This document shows, one piece after another, positions 17,101 through 26,500 of a stretch of 27,877 bases of DNA (positions are counted from its first letter, which is position 1; the number at the start of each line of letters is the position of its first letter). This stretch comes from Gammaproteobacteria bacterium UBA6968 (GTDB taxonomy: Bacteria; Pseudomonadota; Gammaproteobacteria; Pseudomonadales; Azotimanducaceae). The stretch lies in the NCBI GenBank assembly GCA_002450255.1, contig DJYW01000185.1, forward strand, positions 1-27,877, given 5' to 3'. Below the pieces are notes generated by a model. That model did no database searches. It was given only the letters and a program-made list of their open reading frames with translations, and had not been told where the DNA came from. The position numbers and the translations under genes are program-made.

Positions 17101-18291
17101 ATGTCTTTACTTTACGAATACCTGATGTTCCTGGCCCAGGTGGTCACAATTGTTATAGCTGTTGTTCTGTTGATCATCGTTATCGTAAGCGCGAGTGCTA
17201 AGCAAGGCACTAGAGATCGCGGTTATCTAGTAGTCGAGTTGCTCAACGACCGACTGCGACACTTACGCTTGTCGATTCAGGAAGCCACATTACCCGCGGC
17301 GCAGATAAAGAAGCTACTTAAAGCAGATGAAAAAGCGCGCAAGGCGGAAGAGAAATCTTTGGCGAAGCGGCCTCCCAGCTCAAAAGAAGCAGGTACTGGG
17401 AAAAACGTCACGGATGCCCAATCTCAAGACGAGACTTTGACAACGTCTGCCAATGGTTCGTCCGTGGCTAATATTGCAACGGATGCAACGGATGCAACGG
17501 ATGCTACAGATATAGCGGATGATGGCGCTTCAACTATTCGGGAAAACGCTAATCGAAACGTTTTCGTTGTCCACTTCAAGGGCGATGTAGAAGCGTCAGA
17601 GGTAAAGCGACTACGCCTGGAGATCAGCGCAATATTAACCCTTGCGACGCCGGACGACGAAGTGATTATTTGCCTGGAGAGTCCAGGCGGCATGGTGCAC
17701 AGCTACGGATTGGCGGCATCTCAGCTCATGCGTGTACGTAACAAGGGTATTCCGCTGACTGTAGTGGTCGATCAGGTCGCAGCCAGTGGCGGTTATCTGA
17801 TGGCAGCGGTGGCCAATAAGGTGCTCGCCGCGCCGTTCGCTGTGATCGGCTCCATTGGCGTTGTTGCCCAGGTCCCTAACGTGCACCGTTTATTGAAGAA
17901 GAATGATGTAGACGTGGAAGTTGTCACCGCAGGGAAATATAAGCGCACATTGACGTTGCTGGGGGAGAACACCGAAGACGGACGTCAGAAATTTAAGGAA
18001 GAACTAGAAGAAGTGCACCTTCTCTTCCAGGAATTTGTAGTGGCTAACCGACCGAAGCTCGACATCGAAGCGGTTGCGACCGGCGAAGCCTGGTATGGCA
18101 AGCGTGCGTTGCAACTCGGATTGATAGACGAATTGGCTACGAGTGACGAGTACCTCATGGACCTATGCGAAGAGTTTAAAGTTTATGAGGTGAAGTGGCA
18201 GGAAGTACAGAAGCCAATCCAGAAGTTATTTGGTCAAATCAATTTGCTTGTCGATCGAGTGAGCCACTTGCTGGAATTTGTTCGGCGGTAA
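17101..18291 (+). CDS. sohB: SohB-type inner-membrane peptidase (S49 family)
   Basis: SohB is a membrane-anchored serine protease related to signal peptide peptidase SppA; in E. coli its overproduction suppresses loss of DegP. The start at 17101 gives MSLLYEYLMFLAQVVTIV, which aligns with E. coli MELLSEYGLFLAKIVTVV; upstream in-frame codons back to 17014 are not conserved. The product is 396 residues, about 45 longer than E. coli SohB. It has a membrane span at about 10-32, a charged linker, then the S49 domain with Ser229 (VAASGGYLMAA) and probable Lys281 (GKYKRTLTLLGEN). The extra length is a low-complexity linker at about 75-150, including an Ala-Thr-Asp repeat. The protease domain is intact. 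Confidence 0.93.
   Translation: MSLLYEYLMFLAQVVTIVIAVVLLIIVIVSASAKQGTRDRGYLVVELLNDRLRHLRLSIQEATLPAAQIKKLLKADEKARKAEEKSLAKRPPSSKEAGTGKNVTDAQSQDETLTTSANGSSVANIATDATDATDATDIADDGASTIRENANRNVFVVHFKGDVEASEVKRLRLEISAILTLATPDDEVIICLESPGGMVHSYGLAASQLMRVRNKGIPLTVVVDQVAASGGYLMAAVANKVLAAPFAVIGSIGVVAQVPNVHRLLKKNDVDVEVVTAGKYKRTLTLLGENTEDGRQKFKEELEEVHLLFQEFVVANRPKLDIEAVATGEAWYGKRALQLGLIDELATSDEYLMDLCEEFKVYEVKWQEVQKPIQKLFGQINLLVDRVSHLLEFVRR
17476..17511 (+). repeat. In-frame 9-bp tandem repeat inside sohB
   Basis: GCAACGGAT occurs three times without interruption (17476-17502), followed by a diverged copy GCTACAGAT (17503-17511). They encode four Ala-Thr-Asp units in the linker between the membrane anchor and the protease domain. 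Because the unit is 9 bp, copy-number change would lengthen or shorten the linker without breaking the frame. Confidence 0.9.
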
Positions 18292-18533
18292 TATCTGAGG
18301 TCTGGTCTGGGTGAGATGGAGTGCTACCGGTTTGATCTTCTCTTTGCATCGGTTGCAGTCTCTGCCTGGGTAAAACGATAAGGCAACAGACCATACGGCG
18401 TTAATGCCAAATGTCATGAGATAGAAAAGGAAGAGCTCACACCGTCTAACAGTTTTTCTGGTTATTTAGAGCGCGAGTTGCAGGTTGGTATATCAAGCGT
18501 TCAACGTTATTGGTGCCGAGAATCGAAAGGGTT

Positions 18534-18569
18534 ATGAAGTTGGATTTCTTAAGGAGAGTAGGTAAATGA
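18534..18569 (+). CDS. Possible 11-residue leader peptide overlapping acuI
   Basis: ATG at 18534 opens MKLDFLRRVGK and ends at TGA (18567-18569), whose T and G fall inside the acuI ATG (ATGA overlap). AAAGG at 18526-18530 is only 3 nt upstream, closer than ideal. The acuI ribosome site AAGGAG lies inside this small frame. It could couple translation to acuI or be chance. Nothing in the peptide suggests codon-specific attenuation. Confidence 0.2.
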   Translation: MKLDFLRRVGK

Positions 18570-19552
18570 GTTTTAAAGCATTTTGGGTAGAAAAGGCCGA
18601 AGCAGGATTCACCCGCCAGATCATCACTCGCGAAGAGGCCGATCTGCCGGAGGGCGACGTGCTCATAGACGTCCAGTACTCCTCGCTGAACTATAAGGAC
18701 GGACTTTCAGCCACAGGCAATCCAGGTGTGACCCGACAGTTTCCGCATACTCCTGGGATAGATGCCGCTGGTGTTGTGATTGAGTCTGCGGCGCCCGAAT
18801 TCAATGTTGGGGACGAAGTTGTTGTCATCGGATTCGATCTTGGAATGGGCACTGCGGGTGGCTTTGGTCAACGCATTCGAGTGCCTGCCAGTTGGGTGGT
18901 GAGCATGCCCGACGGGCTTACTCCGCATACCAGCATGATTCTTGGAACTGCTGGATTTACGGCGGCCGAGTGCATTCAGAAGCTTGAAAATAACGGGATG
19001 ACACCTGCTAGCGGCCCAGTACTTGTCACCGGCGCGACGGGTGGTGTCGGTTCTGTGGCAGTGAAATTGCTCGCTCAACTGGGGTACTCCGTGGCTGCAG
19101 TCACGGGCAAACCCGAACGGGAGGCTTTTCTAACGTCTCTCGGTGCGGAAAGCGTTCTTTCTCGCGAAGAGGCTGCCGCCGGAGCAGATAAGCCGATACT
19201 TGGTGAATGTTGGGGTGGCGTAGTCGATACGGTCGGCGGCGATATTCTGTTTAATGCGGTGAAATCATTGAATTATGGTTGTAGTGTCGCGGCGTGCGGG
19301 CTCGTTGCATCGCCGACCTTTGCGGCTAATGTGCTGCCCTTCATCCTGCGTAACGTCAATCTGCTGGGCATTGATTCGGTGCAATTGCCACTTCAGGAAA
19401 AAGCTGCCATTTGGCAACGGTTGGGAAGTGAATGGCTTATGGATCTGGGTGCTTTGGAAGAAGTCTTAACCTTGGAGACGTTGTCCGAAGCCATTGATCG
19501 AATTTTGGCTGGGCAAATGGTTGGGCGTGGTGTCGTGCACTTACAAGGTTAA
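18566..19552 (+). CDS. acuI: Acryloyl-CoA reductase AcuI / YhdH family, medium-chain zinc-independent dehydrogenase
   Basis: AcuI reduces acryloyl-CoA to propionyl-CoA with NADPH, detoxifying acrylate made from 3-hydroxypropionate or dimethylsulfoniopropionate. The 328-residue product matches YhdH/AcuI in length and along its sequence: SSLNYKDGL at 39-47, PHTPGIDAAG, LGTAGFTAAECIQ, the nucleotide-binding loop VTGATGGVGSVAVKLL at 154-169, and NYGCSVAACGL plus FILRNVNLLGIDSVQLP near the end. The zinc ligands of alcohol dehydrogenases are absent, as in this family. AAGGAG (18551-18556) is well spaced. No dmdA, dddP or acuK-type genes are near, so a link to DMSP use is not shown; general acrylate defence is equally likely. 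Confidence 0.92.
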   Translation: MSFKAFWVEKAEAGFTRQIITREEADLPEGDVLIDVQYSSLNYKDGLSATGNPGVTRQFPHTPGIDAAGVVIESAAPEFNVGDEVVVIGFDLGMGTAGGFGQRIRVPASWVVSMPDGLTPHTSMILGTAGFTAAECIQKLENNGMTPASGPVLVTGATGGVGSVAVKLLAQLGYSVAAVTGKPEREAFLTSLGAESVLSREEAAAGADKPILGECWGGVVDTVGGDILFNAVKSLNYGCSVAACGLVASPTFAANVLPFILRNVNLLGIDSVQLPLQEKAAIWQRLGSEWLMDLGALEEVLTLETLSEAIDRILAGQMVGRGVVHLQG

Positions 19553-19680
19553 ACAAACCGCAGTTGTGTTTGGTCCGCGGCGTTATCTTATATTCCGGGT
19601 CTAGGCATACACATACGCTTGGCTATTTCACCAATTCGCCAACCCATTTACTCGTCGTTGATCCGTCCATTACGGCGGCG

Positions 19681-20850
19681 CTAGTCTCGTCGAAGCGCTG
19701 GGTCTGTCGCGACAGGACTGGGATAGCGTGTAACGACCCAGTAGCTGCTGAGCAACAATGTTAGAACCGTTGCAGCCTCAAGCACGAATGCTGCTTCGGT
19801 GCTAATCAAGCCGGCGGAGATTGCGACATAACTGACTAGTAAAGAAAACTCTGATGCTTGTCCGAGTCGTACGCCTACTTCCTTGGCGACGGGTTTTGGC
19901 GTGGATTGATTTTGTAAAACCCAGCGAAAAACCGGCGGTTTCAGGAGTACCAGCACAATCGCGAGAATGCTGACAGGTGCCCAGAGCGTAGCGAGCATAG
20001 CAATGTTGATCCCGGCTCCAACGGTGAAAAAGAAGAGCACAAGGAAAAAGTCTCTTAGCGGTTTTAAATTATCGGCGATATACAGTGCTATCGGGCTTGT
20101 TGCCAGGCTGATGCCTGCGATCACAGCACCAATAGCGTAGGACAAGCCTAGCCAATGCGCTGCGGTCGCGATGGCCAAACACCAGCCGATGGCGAGCAGG
20201 AAAATAAATTCGTGGAAAGCGTCAAAACGCCTAATCAACGGCTCAATAACATAGCGCACAGTGAGCAGCGCACTCAGCGCCAGAGCCGGTAACCCTAGAC
20301 CAATATTCAGAAGCCGTAGCCCAACTGGCGAATCACTACTGTTTGGATTGAGCGTATCAAAAAAGACCAAGGCGAAGATTGCCAACAAATCTTGTATGAG
20401 CAGCAAACTAATCACGGTTTCACCAATGGGCCGATGGTGGAGCGCGGTAGTGGGCAGCAGTTTGATGCCCAAGATGGTGCTGGAAAAGATCATAGCAAGA
20501 CCAATAATCGCACTGTCTTGTAAGCTGAATTGAAAGCTCAGCATGATCGCAGTCGCACAGATAAAAAAGACGCTACTTGTAGCGACTGCCGTCAGCATCG
20601 ATTCGGTCAGGAGATTACGGAGTTTACTCGGCTGCAGATCTAAACCGACCAGAAATAGCAGAAAGATAATGCCAAACTCGGCTATTTCGTTGAGCACCGC
20701 CGCGTTAGACAGCCACCCCAGAGCAGATGGGCCAAGGATCATTCCCAACAAGATGTAAGCGAGTAGCATCGGTTGGCGCGCGAACAGAGCGAGGGCAGAT
20801 AAAATCGCTGCGCCGCCAAAGATCAAAAATATCGACTCTATGAGGCCCAA
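19681..20850 (-). CDS. CPA2-family cation/proton antiporter, KefB/KefC-like membrane domain only, TTG start
   Basis: This 389-residue membrane protein has about 12 hydrophobic segments typical of the CPA2 monovalent cation:proton antiporters. Family landmarks are FLLFLVGLDLQPSKLR at 62-78, the SSTILGIKLLP segment, and the Gln153-Asp154 pair in LLLIQDLLAIFA, which corresponds to the ion-binding QD of KefC. The cytoplasmic TrkA-N/RCK regulatory domain of KefB and KefC is missing; the protein ends soon after the last span. The start codon is TTG with AAAGGAA about 8 nt upstream; the first in-frame ATG (residue 28) would remove the first span. It begins 42 nt after the DUF934 gene on the same strand, so it is probably co-transcribed with cysI. 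The transported ion is unknown. Confidence 0.85.
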   Translation of the reverse strand: MGLIESIFLIFGGAAILSALALFARQPMLLAYILLGMILGPSALGWLSNAAVLNEIAEFGIIFLLFLVGLDLQPSKLRNLLTESMLTAVATSSVFFICATAIMLSFQFSLQDSAIIGLAMIFSSTILGIKLLPTTALHHRPIGETVISLLLIQDLLAIFALVFFDTLNPNSSDSPVGLRLLNIGLGLPALALSALLTVRYVIEPLIRRFDAFHEFIFLLAIGWCLAIATAAHWLGLSYAIGAVIAGISLATSPIALYIADNLKPLRDFFLVLFFFTVGAGINIAMLATLWAPVSILAIVLVLLKPPVFRWVLQNQSTPKPVAKEVGVRLGQASEFSLLVSYVAISAGLISTEAAFVLEAATVLTLLLSSYWVVTRYPSPVATDPALRRD

Positions 20851-20892
20851 CGTGTTTGTTCCTTTCTACAGGGTAATAGGTGTCCTCGGCTC

Positions 20893-21327
20893 CTAGCCGC
20901 GCGCGCGGCGCTGGTACAACGGCGCTGGCTGTATCACCGAGCCTTGATAGAACTCGGTATAAGGTGCGATACAAGCGAGGGCAACAGCGGGATCACAATC
21001 TTCAGGCAGCAAGAAGCTCGTAAAGCCGCAGCGTACCATATAGTGCAGCACATCTTCGTGGATCGCGCCCAAGGCGCGAAGGTCACCTTTATACCCGATG
21101 CGGCGTATTAAAGTTGCTAGAGAGAGACCGCGACCATCTGTAAAGGCAGGGAAATCGATGCCGATTAAACTGGCAGTCTGCCAGACCGGTTCTGGCTCAA
21201 CATCAACTGTCACGCAAAGTGGTAGTCCTGCCTGCCAGGTTTTGTCAGTCTGCCAGTGCGGCGTTTCGCTTGCACTAAGTGCACTCACCTGCCATTGGCC
21301 AGTTACGTTATGAATCAGATTTTGCAT
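20893..21327 (-). CDS. DUF934 protein, partner of sulfite reductase
   Basis: The 144-residue soluble product matches the DUF934 family, which lies next to cysI in many proteobacteria and is thought, without proof, to assist sulfite reduction. Recognisable parts are VWQTASLIGIDFPAFTDGRG, LATLIRRIGYKGDLRALG and DVLHYMVRCGFTSFLLPE. The ATG at 21327 lies inside the cysI end (20-nt overlap; cysI stops at 21308), indicating tight translational coupling. There are no known catalytic residues to point to. A gap of 42 nt leads to the antiporter gene. Confidence 0.88.
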   Translation of the reverse strand: MQNLIHNVTGQWQVSALSASETPHWQTDKTWQAGLPLCVTVDVEPEPVWQTASLIGIDFPAFTDGRGLSLATLIRRIGYKGDLRALGAIHEDVLHYMVRCGFTSFLLPEDCDPAVALACIAPYTEFYQGSVIQPAPLYQRRARG

Positions 21328-22978
21328 AGATTGTCTCTTTAAAGGGCGCTATTCCAATGCGCTCGTAGCAGGACAAAAAATCCTCTTCATCATGGCGCTG
21401 GTTGAGGTAGGTCGAAAAGATTTGCGCCATGACGTTTGGTACTTCGTCGCGGGCAAAGGAGGGTCCTAGGATTTTGCCTAAGCTCGCAGGCCGCTGCGAA
21501 TGACCGGAATGACCGCCGAGTGAGATTTGGTAGAACTCCGCGCCTTTTTTGTCGACGCCCAAAATACCGATATGGCCCACATGGTGGTGGCCGCAGGCGT
21601 TCATGCAACCTGAAATATTGATATCCAGTTCGCCGAGGTCGTGCTGATAATCATAGTCGCCGAATTGGCGCTGAATTGCTTCGGCTATCGGGATCGATTT
21701 GGCATTTGCCAAAGAGCAGTAGTCTCCACCGGGGCAGCAGATCATGTCCGTAAGTAGCCCGACGTTTGCTGTATTTAGGGCTTGCGCCTTCGTCTTCTTA
21801 AACAGTGCCAGCAAGTCACACTGAGCGACATGCGGTAAGACGAAATTCTGTTCGTGACTGATGCGGATCTCGCTTTGGCTATAGGCATCCGCCCAGTCGG
21901 CGACAGCATCCATTTGTTGATCGCTGACATCCCCAGGCGGAACGCCGATCACTTTGGTAGATAGGGTAACGCAAGCGTAGCCGGCCACTTTGTGGGGGGT
22001 AACATTGTGGGTCAGCCAGCGGCTGAAATCTGGATTGTCAAAGCGCTCCTGAGCGAGTGTCTCACTGTAATCTGTGTGTTGGTGGAGGGTAGGCATAACG
22101 AATTGTTTTTCGATGCGCTCTATCTCCGTTGTGAGCAGTGTGGCTGGTCCACCCCGTGTATGTTGCCACTCTTCAGCCACGGCGCTTGCAAACGCGTCTG
22201 CGCCCATGGCTCGGACCAAAATTTTTATGCGTGCTTTGTATTTATTGTCGCGGCGCCCGTAGCGGTTATAGACCCGCAGCAACGCTTCCATATAAGTCAG
22301 CAATTCAGCGATTGGTAAAGCGGTACAGATTTGATGACCAATGACCGGGGTCCGCCCCAAGCCGCCGCCAGCTAAGACATCAAATACGACCTGATCCTGT
22401 TGGTCGCGATAGACCCGCAGGCCGACATCGTGCACTTCTACCGCCGCGCGATCATTGCTGGATCCGGTTACGGCTATTTTAAATTTTCGCGGTAACCACT
22501 CAAATTCAGGGTGCGCCGTTGACCATTGGCGAAGCAGCTCGCAATACGGGCGTGGATCGACCTGTTCATCTGCCGCGGCCGCAGCAAATTGATCTGTAGT
22601 GACGTTGCGGATGCAGCTGCCGCTAGTTTGAATTGCGTGCATGTCTACGAGCGCTAACGCTTCTAAAATGGCAGGCACTTCTGCCAACTCCGGCCAATTG
22701 AATTGCACGTTCTGACGAGTGCTAAGGTGTCCGTAGCCGCGGTCGTATTCCCGTGCGATCTTGGACAATGCTCGTAACTGACTTGCAGCCAGCGTGCCGT
22801 AGGGAACTGCCACTCTGAGCATGGGTGCTAGACGTTGCACATACAATCCGTTACGTAGCCGCAGCTGTAGAAAGGCGTCTTCTGAGAGTTGTCCGTTTAG
22901 GTAGCGCTCTGTCTGTGCGCGGTAATGGGCCACACGTTCGTGCAAGAACTGCCGGTCTAAGTCATCGTAACGATACAT
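21308..22978 (-). CDS. cysI: Sulfite reductase, siroheme and Fe4-S4 subunit
   Basis: This enzyme reduces sulfite to sulfide with six electrons for cysteine synthesis. I place the start at the ATG at 22978 (MYRYDDLDRQFLHERVAHYR), which aligns with Pseudomonas CysI and has AGGGGAA about 9 nt upstream; an ATG 14 codons upstream (23020) has no ribosome site. The product is 556 residues. The cluster and siroheme ligands are Cys415-x5-Cys421 (CPGGDYC) and Cys458-x3-Cys462 (GCMNACGHH). Substrate-side arginines and lysines lie in STRQNVQFNW, SGSCIRNVT and NRYGRRDNKYKARIK. No cysJ flavoprotein is nearby; the Pseudomonas-type enzyme is believed to use ferredoxin or another donor. Confidence 0.95.
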   Translation of the reverse strand: MYRYDDLDRQFLHERVAHYRAQTERYLNGQLSEDAFLQLRLRNGLYVQRLAPMLRVAVPYGTLAASQLRALSKIAREYDRGYGHLSTRQNVQFNWPELAEVPAILEALALVDMHAIQTSGSCIRNVTTDQFAAAAADEQVDPRPYCELLRQWSTAHPEFEWLPRKFKIAVTGSSNDRAAVEVHDVGLRVYRDQQDQVVFDVLAGGGLGRTPVIGHQICTALPIAELLTYMEALLRVYNRYGRRDNKYKARIKILVRAMGADAFASAVAEEWQHTRGGPATLLTTEIERIEKQFVMPTLHQHTDYSETLAQERFDNPDFSRWLTHNVTPHKVAGYACVTLSTKVIGVPPGDVSDQQMDAVADWADAYSQSEIRISHEQNFVLPHVAQCDLLALFKKTKAQALNTANVGLLTDMICCPGGDYCSLANAKSIPIAEAIQRQFGDYDYQHDLGELDINISGCMNACGHHHVGHIGILGVDKKGAEFYQISLGGHSGHSQRPASLGKILGPSFARDEVPNVMAQIFSTYLNQRHDEEDFLSCYERIGIAPFKETIYAKSDS

Positions 22979-23309
22979 TCTGCTGTTGTTCCCCTGGACA
23001 AGTCTCATCGCAAGCGACATTAAAACGATTCTGAGGTAATTACGCTTTGGCAGGCTTGCATCGTTCGGCTTGCTAGCGGCGCCTGCTTCGAAATCGGTTG
23101 CTGGCTTAACTGCGACAACCTGCGGCTAGGCTTCTATCGAGGTCAATAGAGATTGGGAAGGTTGTGCTGCCGAGTTGCCGCCCTATAATGCCGTAGCATG
23201 ATTGAGACACACCTAGCGGCCAAGGCGAAACTTAGAATTATTGGTTCTAACTATATGTAGAAGATAATGGTGTTATAGGAACGAAGGTAATCACAAAGCG
23301 GGGATCAAT
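22979..23309. other. Divergent region between cysI and the 40-residue membrane protein
   Basis: This 331-nt region contains no other supported gene. It should carry the cysI promoter on the minus strand, where TTGACC (plus-strand GGTCAA near 23141) is a -35 candidate without a good -10. On the plus strand two promoter-like pairs are seen: TTGTGC with TATAAT (listed) and, closer to the small gene, TTGGTT (23241-23246) with GATAAT (23263-23268), 16 nt apart. Confidence 0.35.
23162..23189 (+). promoter_or_regulatory. Putative plus-strand promoter upstream of the 40-residue gene
   Basis: A perfect -10 TATAAT (23184-23189) lies 16 nt after TTGTGC (23162-23167, 3/6 match). It would produce a leader of about 115 nt before the small gene at 23310. 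A second, weaker pair lies nearer. Identified by eye. Confidence 0.4.
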
Positions 23310-23432
23310 ATGAGTGAGCAACAAACCACAAAAAGCAAAAATGATGGCGACAGTAAAGCCGATGCAATGGCTATTGTCGTTATGTTCGTCGCAGGTATAG
23401 CGATGGCGACGCTTTTTATCTCAGGACAATAG
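23310..23432 (+). CDS. Small single-span membrane protein, 40 residues
   Basis: This short gene encodes 40 residues. The first 18 are hydrophilic with several Lys and Asp (MSEQQTTKSKNDGDSKAD). Then one hydrophobic segment (AMAIVVMFVAGIAMATLFIS) runs nearly to the end, which is Gly-Gln. The layout suggests a single-pass inner-membrane protein with a cytoplasmic N-terminus by charge, though that is inference. The ATG is preceded by GCGGGGA with a spacing of 6 nt, and promoter-like sequences lie 40-125 nt upstream. I do not recognise a family. It sits between cysI and metH, transcribed divergently from cysI and convergently with metH. Confidence 0.6.
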   Translation: MSEQQTTKSKNDGDSKADAMAIVVMFVAGIAMATLFISGQ

Positions 23433-23511
23433 GGCAAGAAATCGCTACTTCATGGCAGTAATCTTTGGCCCAGTATCCGGCGCAACGTGCGACGGTAAGA
23501 ATACTAGGCCG

Positions 23512-23560
23512 AAAAAAGTCGTGAATCCCTGCCAGGAACGCCTGAAGAGGCGAAAGGGTT
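23512..23560 (-). terminator. Possible metH terminator
   Basis: Reading on the minus strand after the metH stop, AACCCT (23560-23555) can pair with AGGGATT (23530-23524) around an inner stem CGCCT-CTTC-AGGCG (23552-23539). A run of six T (complement of 23512-23517) follows 6 nt after the stem. The loops between stems make it imperfect, but position and T run suit termination of metH. The inner stem would also form on the plus strand after the small gene. Confidence 0.35.
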
Positions 23561-23586
23561 CGCGGGGCTAGAACGGGATGCTTAAA

Positions 23587-26500
23587 CTAGTCGGGCAAAC
23601 TAGCCTGCAACAGTCGAGTGGCTGTAGCGGCATCGATGCCTTTGCGCGAGGCGTAGCTGGCCAGCTGATCTGGCGCGATCTTTCCGACATTAAAGTATTG
23701 GCTTTCTGGGTGCGAAAAATACCACCCGCTAACTGCTGCGGCCGGTGTCATTGCATAATGTTCAGTGAGATGCATCCCGCATCGTGACTCAGCATCTAAC
23801 AGTCTAAATAAAGTCTCTTTTTCGCTGTGTTCTGGGCACGACGGATAGCCAGGCGCAGGGCGTATGCCTTGATAACGTTCTTTAATCAGCTCTTCATCGG
23901 TCAGACTTTCATTCGGCGCATAACCCCACGCTTCGGTACGAACCTTGTGGTGCAAATATTCTGCGAACGCTTCGGCCAGCCGGTCGGCAAGGGCTTTGAT
24001 CATGATCTGGTTATAGTCGTCATCCGGGAAATGGGCTAACACCTCGTCTATGCGCGCACCTGAAGTAACCGCGAACCCACCGATGAAATCTTCGTAACCT
24101 GGTGGTGCTATGAAATCAGACAGGCAAAAGTTCGGACTTAAATCATCCGGTTTTGGGGCCTGCTGCCGGAGGTGATGCAATCGATATAGCACTTCAGTTC
24201 TGTCAACGTCGGTAAAGATATCAATGTCATCGCTGCAATCGAGACTGCGATTCGCAGGCCAGAGCCCAAACGCGCCGCGAGCCGACAGGCGGCCATCCTC
24301 TATCAGCCATTCAAGCCGCGCCTGCGCATCTGCAAATAGCTGTGTCGCAGTTTCGCCTACGACTTCATCTTCGAGAATTTTTGGATAGCGCCCGGACAGT
24401 TGCCAGGTCATAAAGAATGGCGTCCAGTCTATGTAAGGAACCAATTCACGCAATGTTGGCTCACAGGTGAACACGCCCGGTTGCTTTGGTGTCGGCGGTG
24501 TGTAGTTGTGCCAGTCCCAGATAAATGGATTGGCACGAGTCGCATTAAGGTCTAAAAAGGCGCGCTTCTCACGCCGCGCTGCAACCCGTTCGCTGATCAA
24601 TTGGTACTCGTCGCGCAAGCTCTGAGCATACCGCTGATATTGTTCATCGCTGCCGAGTAATTGCGACGCCACATTGACTGCTCGTGATGCGTCTGGGACG
24701 TAAACCGTCGCGCGGTTAGCATACTGCGGGCAAATTTTTGCGGCGGTGTGTGCTTTGCTGGTGGTTGCGCCACCGATCATGAGTGGAATGTTCAGATTGC
24801 GGCGTTGCATCTCCTGAGCGACGCCAACCATTTCGTCAAGTGACGGGGTGATTAGGCCAGAAAGTCCGATGATATCTGCTTCTTCAGCAATCGCAGTCTC
24901 TAAGATCTTTTCGGTCGGGACCATGACACCCAGGTCGATGACATCATAGTTATTGCACTGTAAGACAACGCCTACAATGTTTTTACCAATGTCATGGACA
25001 TCGCCTTTGACTGTTGCCAAAACGATCTTGCCTTTGCTCGAATTGGCACGTTCAGGATTTTTCGCTTTTTCTTCTTCGATAAACGGAACCAAATGGGCAA
25101 CGGCTTGCTTCATCACGCGGGCGCTCTTTACGACTTGCGGCAGAAACATCTTGCCGCTTCCGAAGAGGTCACCAACGACTCCCATGCCATCCATCAGCGG
25201 TCCTTCAATCACTGCAAGCGGATGATCGCTATGCAGACGGGCTTCTTCGGTATCCGCTACCACATGGTCTGCAATACCTTTGACCAGCGCATGCTCCAAC
25301 CGCTTTGCTACGGGGAGGCTTCGCCATTCTGCGATCTGTTTTTGAGCCGATGCGTTGCTGGCATGGGGGTCTGTTTCGCTCGCCAGCTTTTCCGCTAGAT
25401 CTAGAAGTCTCTCGGTTGCGTCTTCGCGCCGGTTAAGCACCAGATCTTCTGCGGCTTCGCGCAAGTCTTCTGGTAGGTCAGCGTAGATCCCTAACTGGCC
25501 TGCATTAACAATCCCCATGCTGAAGCCGGCTTGAACAGCGTGGTAGAGAAAGACGCTGTGGATCGCTTCGCGCACTGGGTTATTGCCGCGGAAAGCAAAA
25601 GAGACATTGCTCAGACCGCCGGATGTACTGACGCCAGGCAAGTTGGCATGCAGCCAACGGATTGATTCGATGAAGTCCACAGCGTAGTTACGATGCTCAT
25701 CGATACCGGTGCCGATAGCGAAGATATTGGGATCAAAAATAATGTCGGTTGGGTTTACGCCTACCACTTCCGTCAGAATGCGATAAGACCTTTCGCAAAT
25801 TTCTGTTTTGCGCTGTAGCGTATCCGCTTGGCCGTTCTCATCGAACGCCATGACGACCATAGCAGCGCCATAGCTTAGGCATTTACTCGCGGCGTCGATA
25901 AAGACTGCTTCGCCTTCTTTGAGACTAATCGAGTTAACAACCGCTTTACCTTGAACGCATTTCAAACCCGCTTCGATGATTTCCCACTTACTCGAATCGA
26001 TCATGATAGGAACGCGAGCGATGTCGGGTTCAGACGCGATGAGATTAAGGAAGGTCACCATCGCCTGAGCACCGTCCAGCATGCCTTCGTCCATGTTGAC
26101 ATCAATGATCTGTGCACCATTGGCAACTTGTTGACGGGCGACTTCCAGGGCGTCGTCGTATTTATTTTCGCGGATCAGGCGCGCAAATCGAGCGGATCCA
26201 GTGACATTGGTTCGTTCGCCTACGTTGGTGAACAAACTGTCCGCGTTTAGATTGAGAGGTTCGAGGCCTGCTAAGCGCAAGCCCCGCTTTACGCTGCTGG
26301 TAATGCTCGCCGCGGTTACCTTACGAGGCGCGTGATTAGCGACTGCATCTGCGATTGCCTTGATGTGTTCTGGGGTCGTGCCGCAACAGCCACCGATGAT
26401 GTTTAACCAGCCCTGGGCGGCGAAGTCGCCGATAATTTCTGCCATCTGCTCTGGTGATTGGGTGTACTCACCAAATGCGTCGGGTAAGCCCGCATTTGGA

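Noticed and set aside
23490..23560. Cobalamin-riboswitch-like words (GCGCAACGTGCGACGGTAAG and GCCAGGAACGCCTG) on the plus strand near metH
   Set aside because: The upstream core with GGxGxxAAxTCC is not present, spacing is wrong, and no gene on the plus strand follows before nfuA 4 kb away. metH runs the other way and ends here. Likely chance; a cmscan would settle it.
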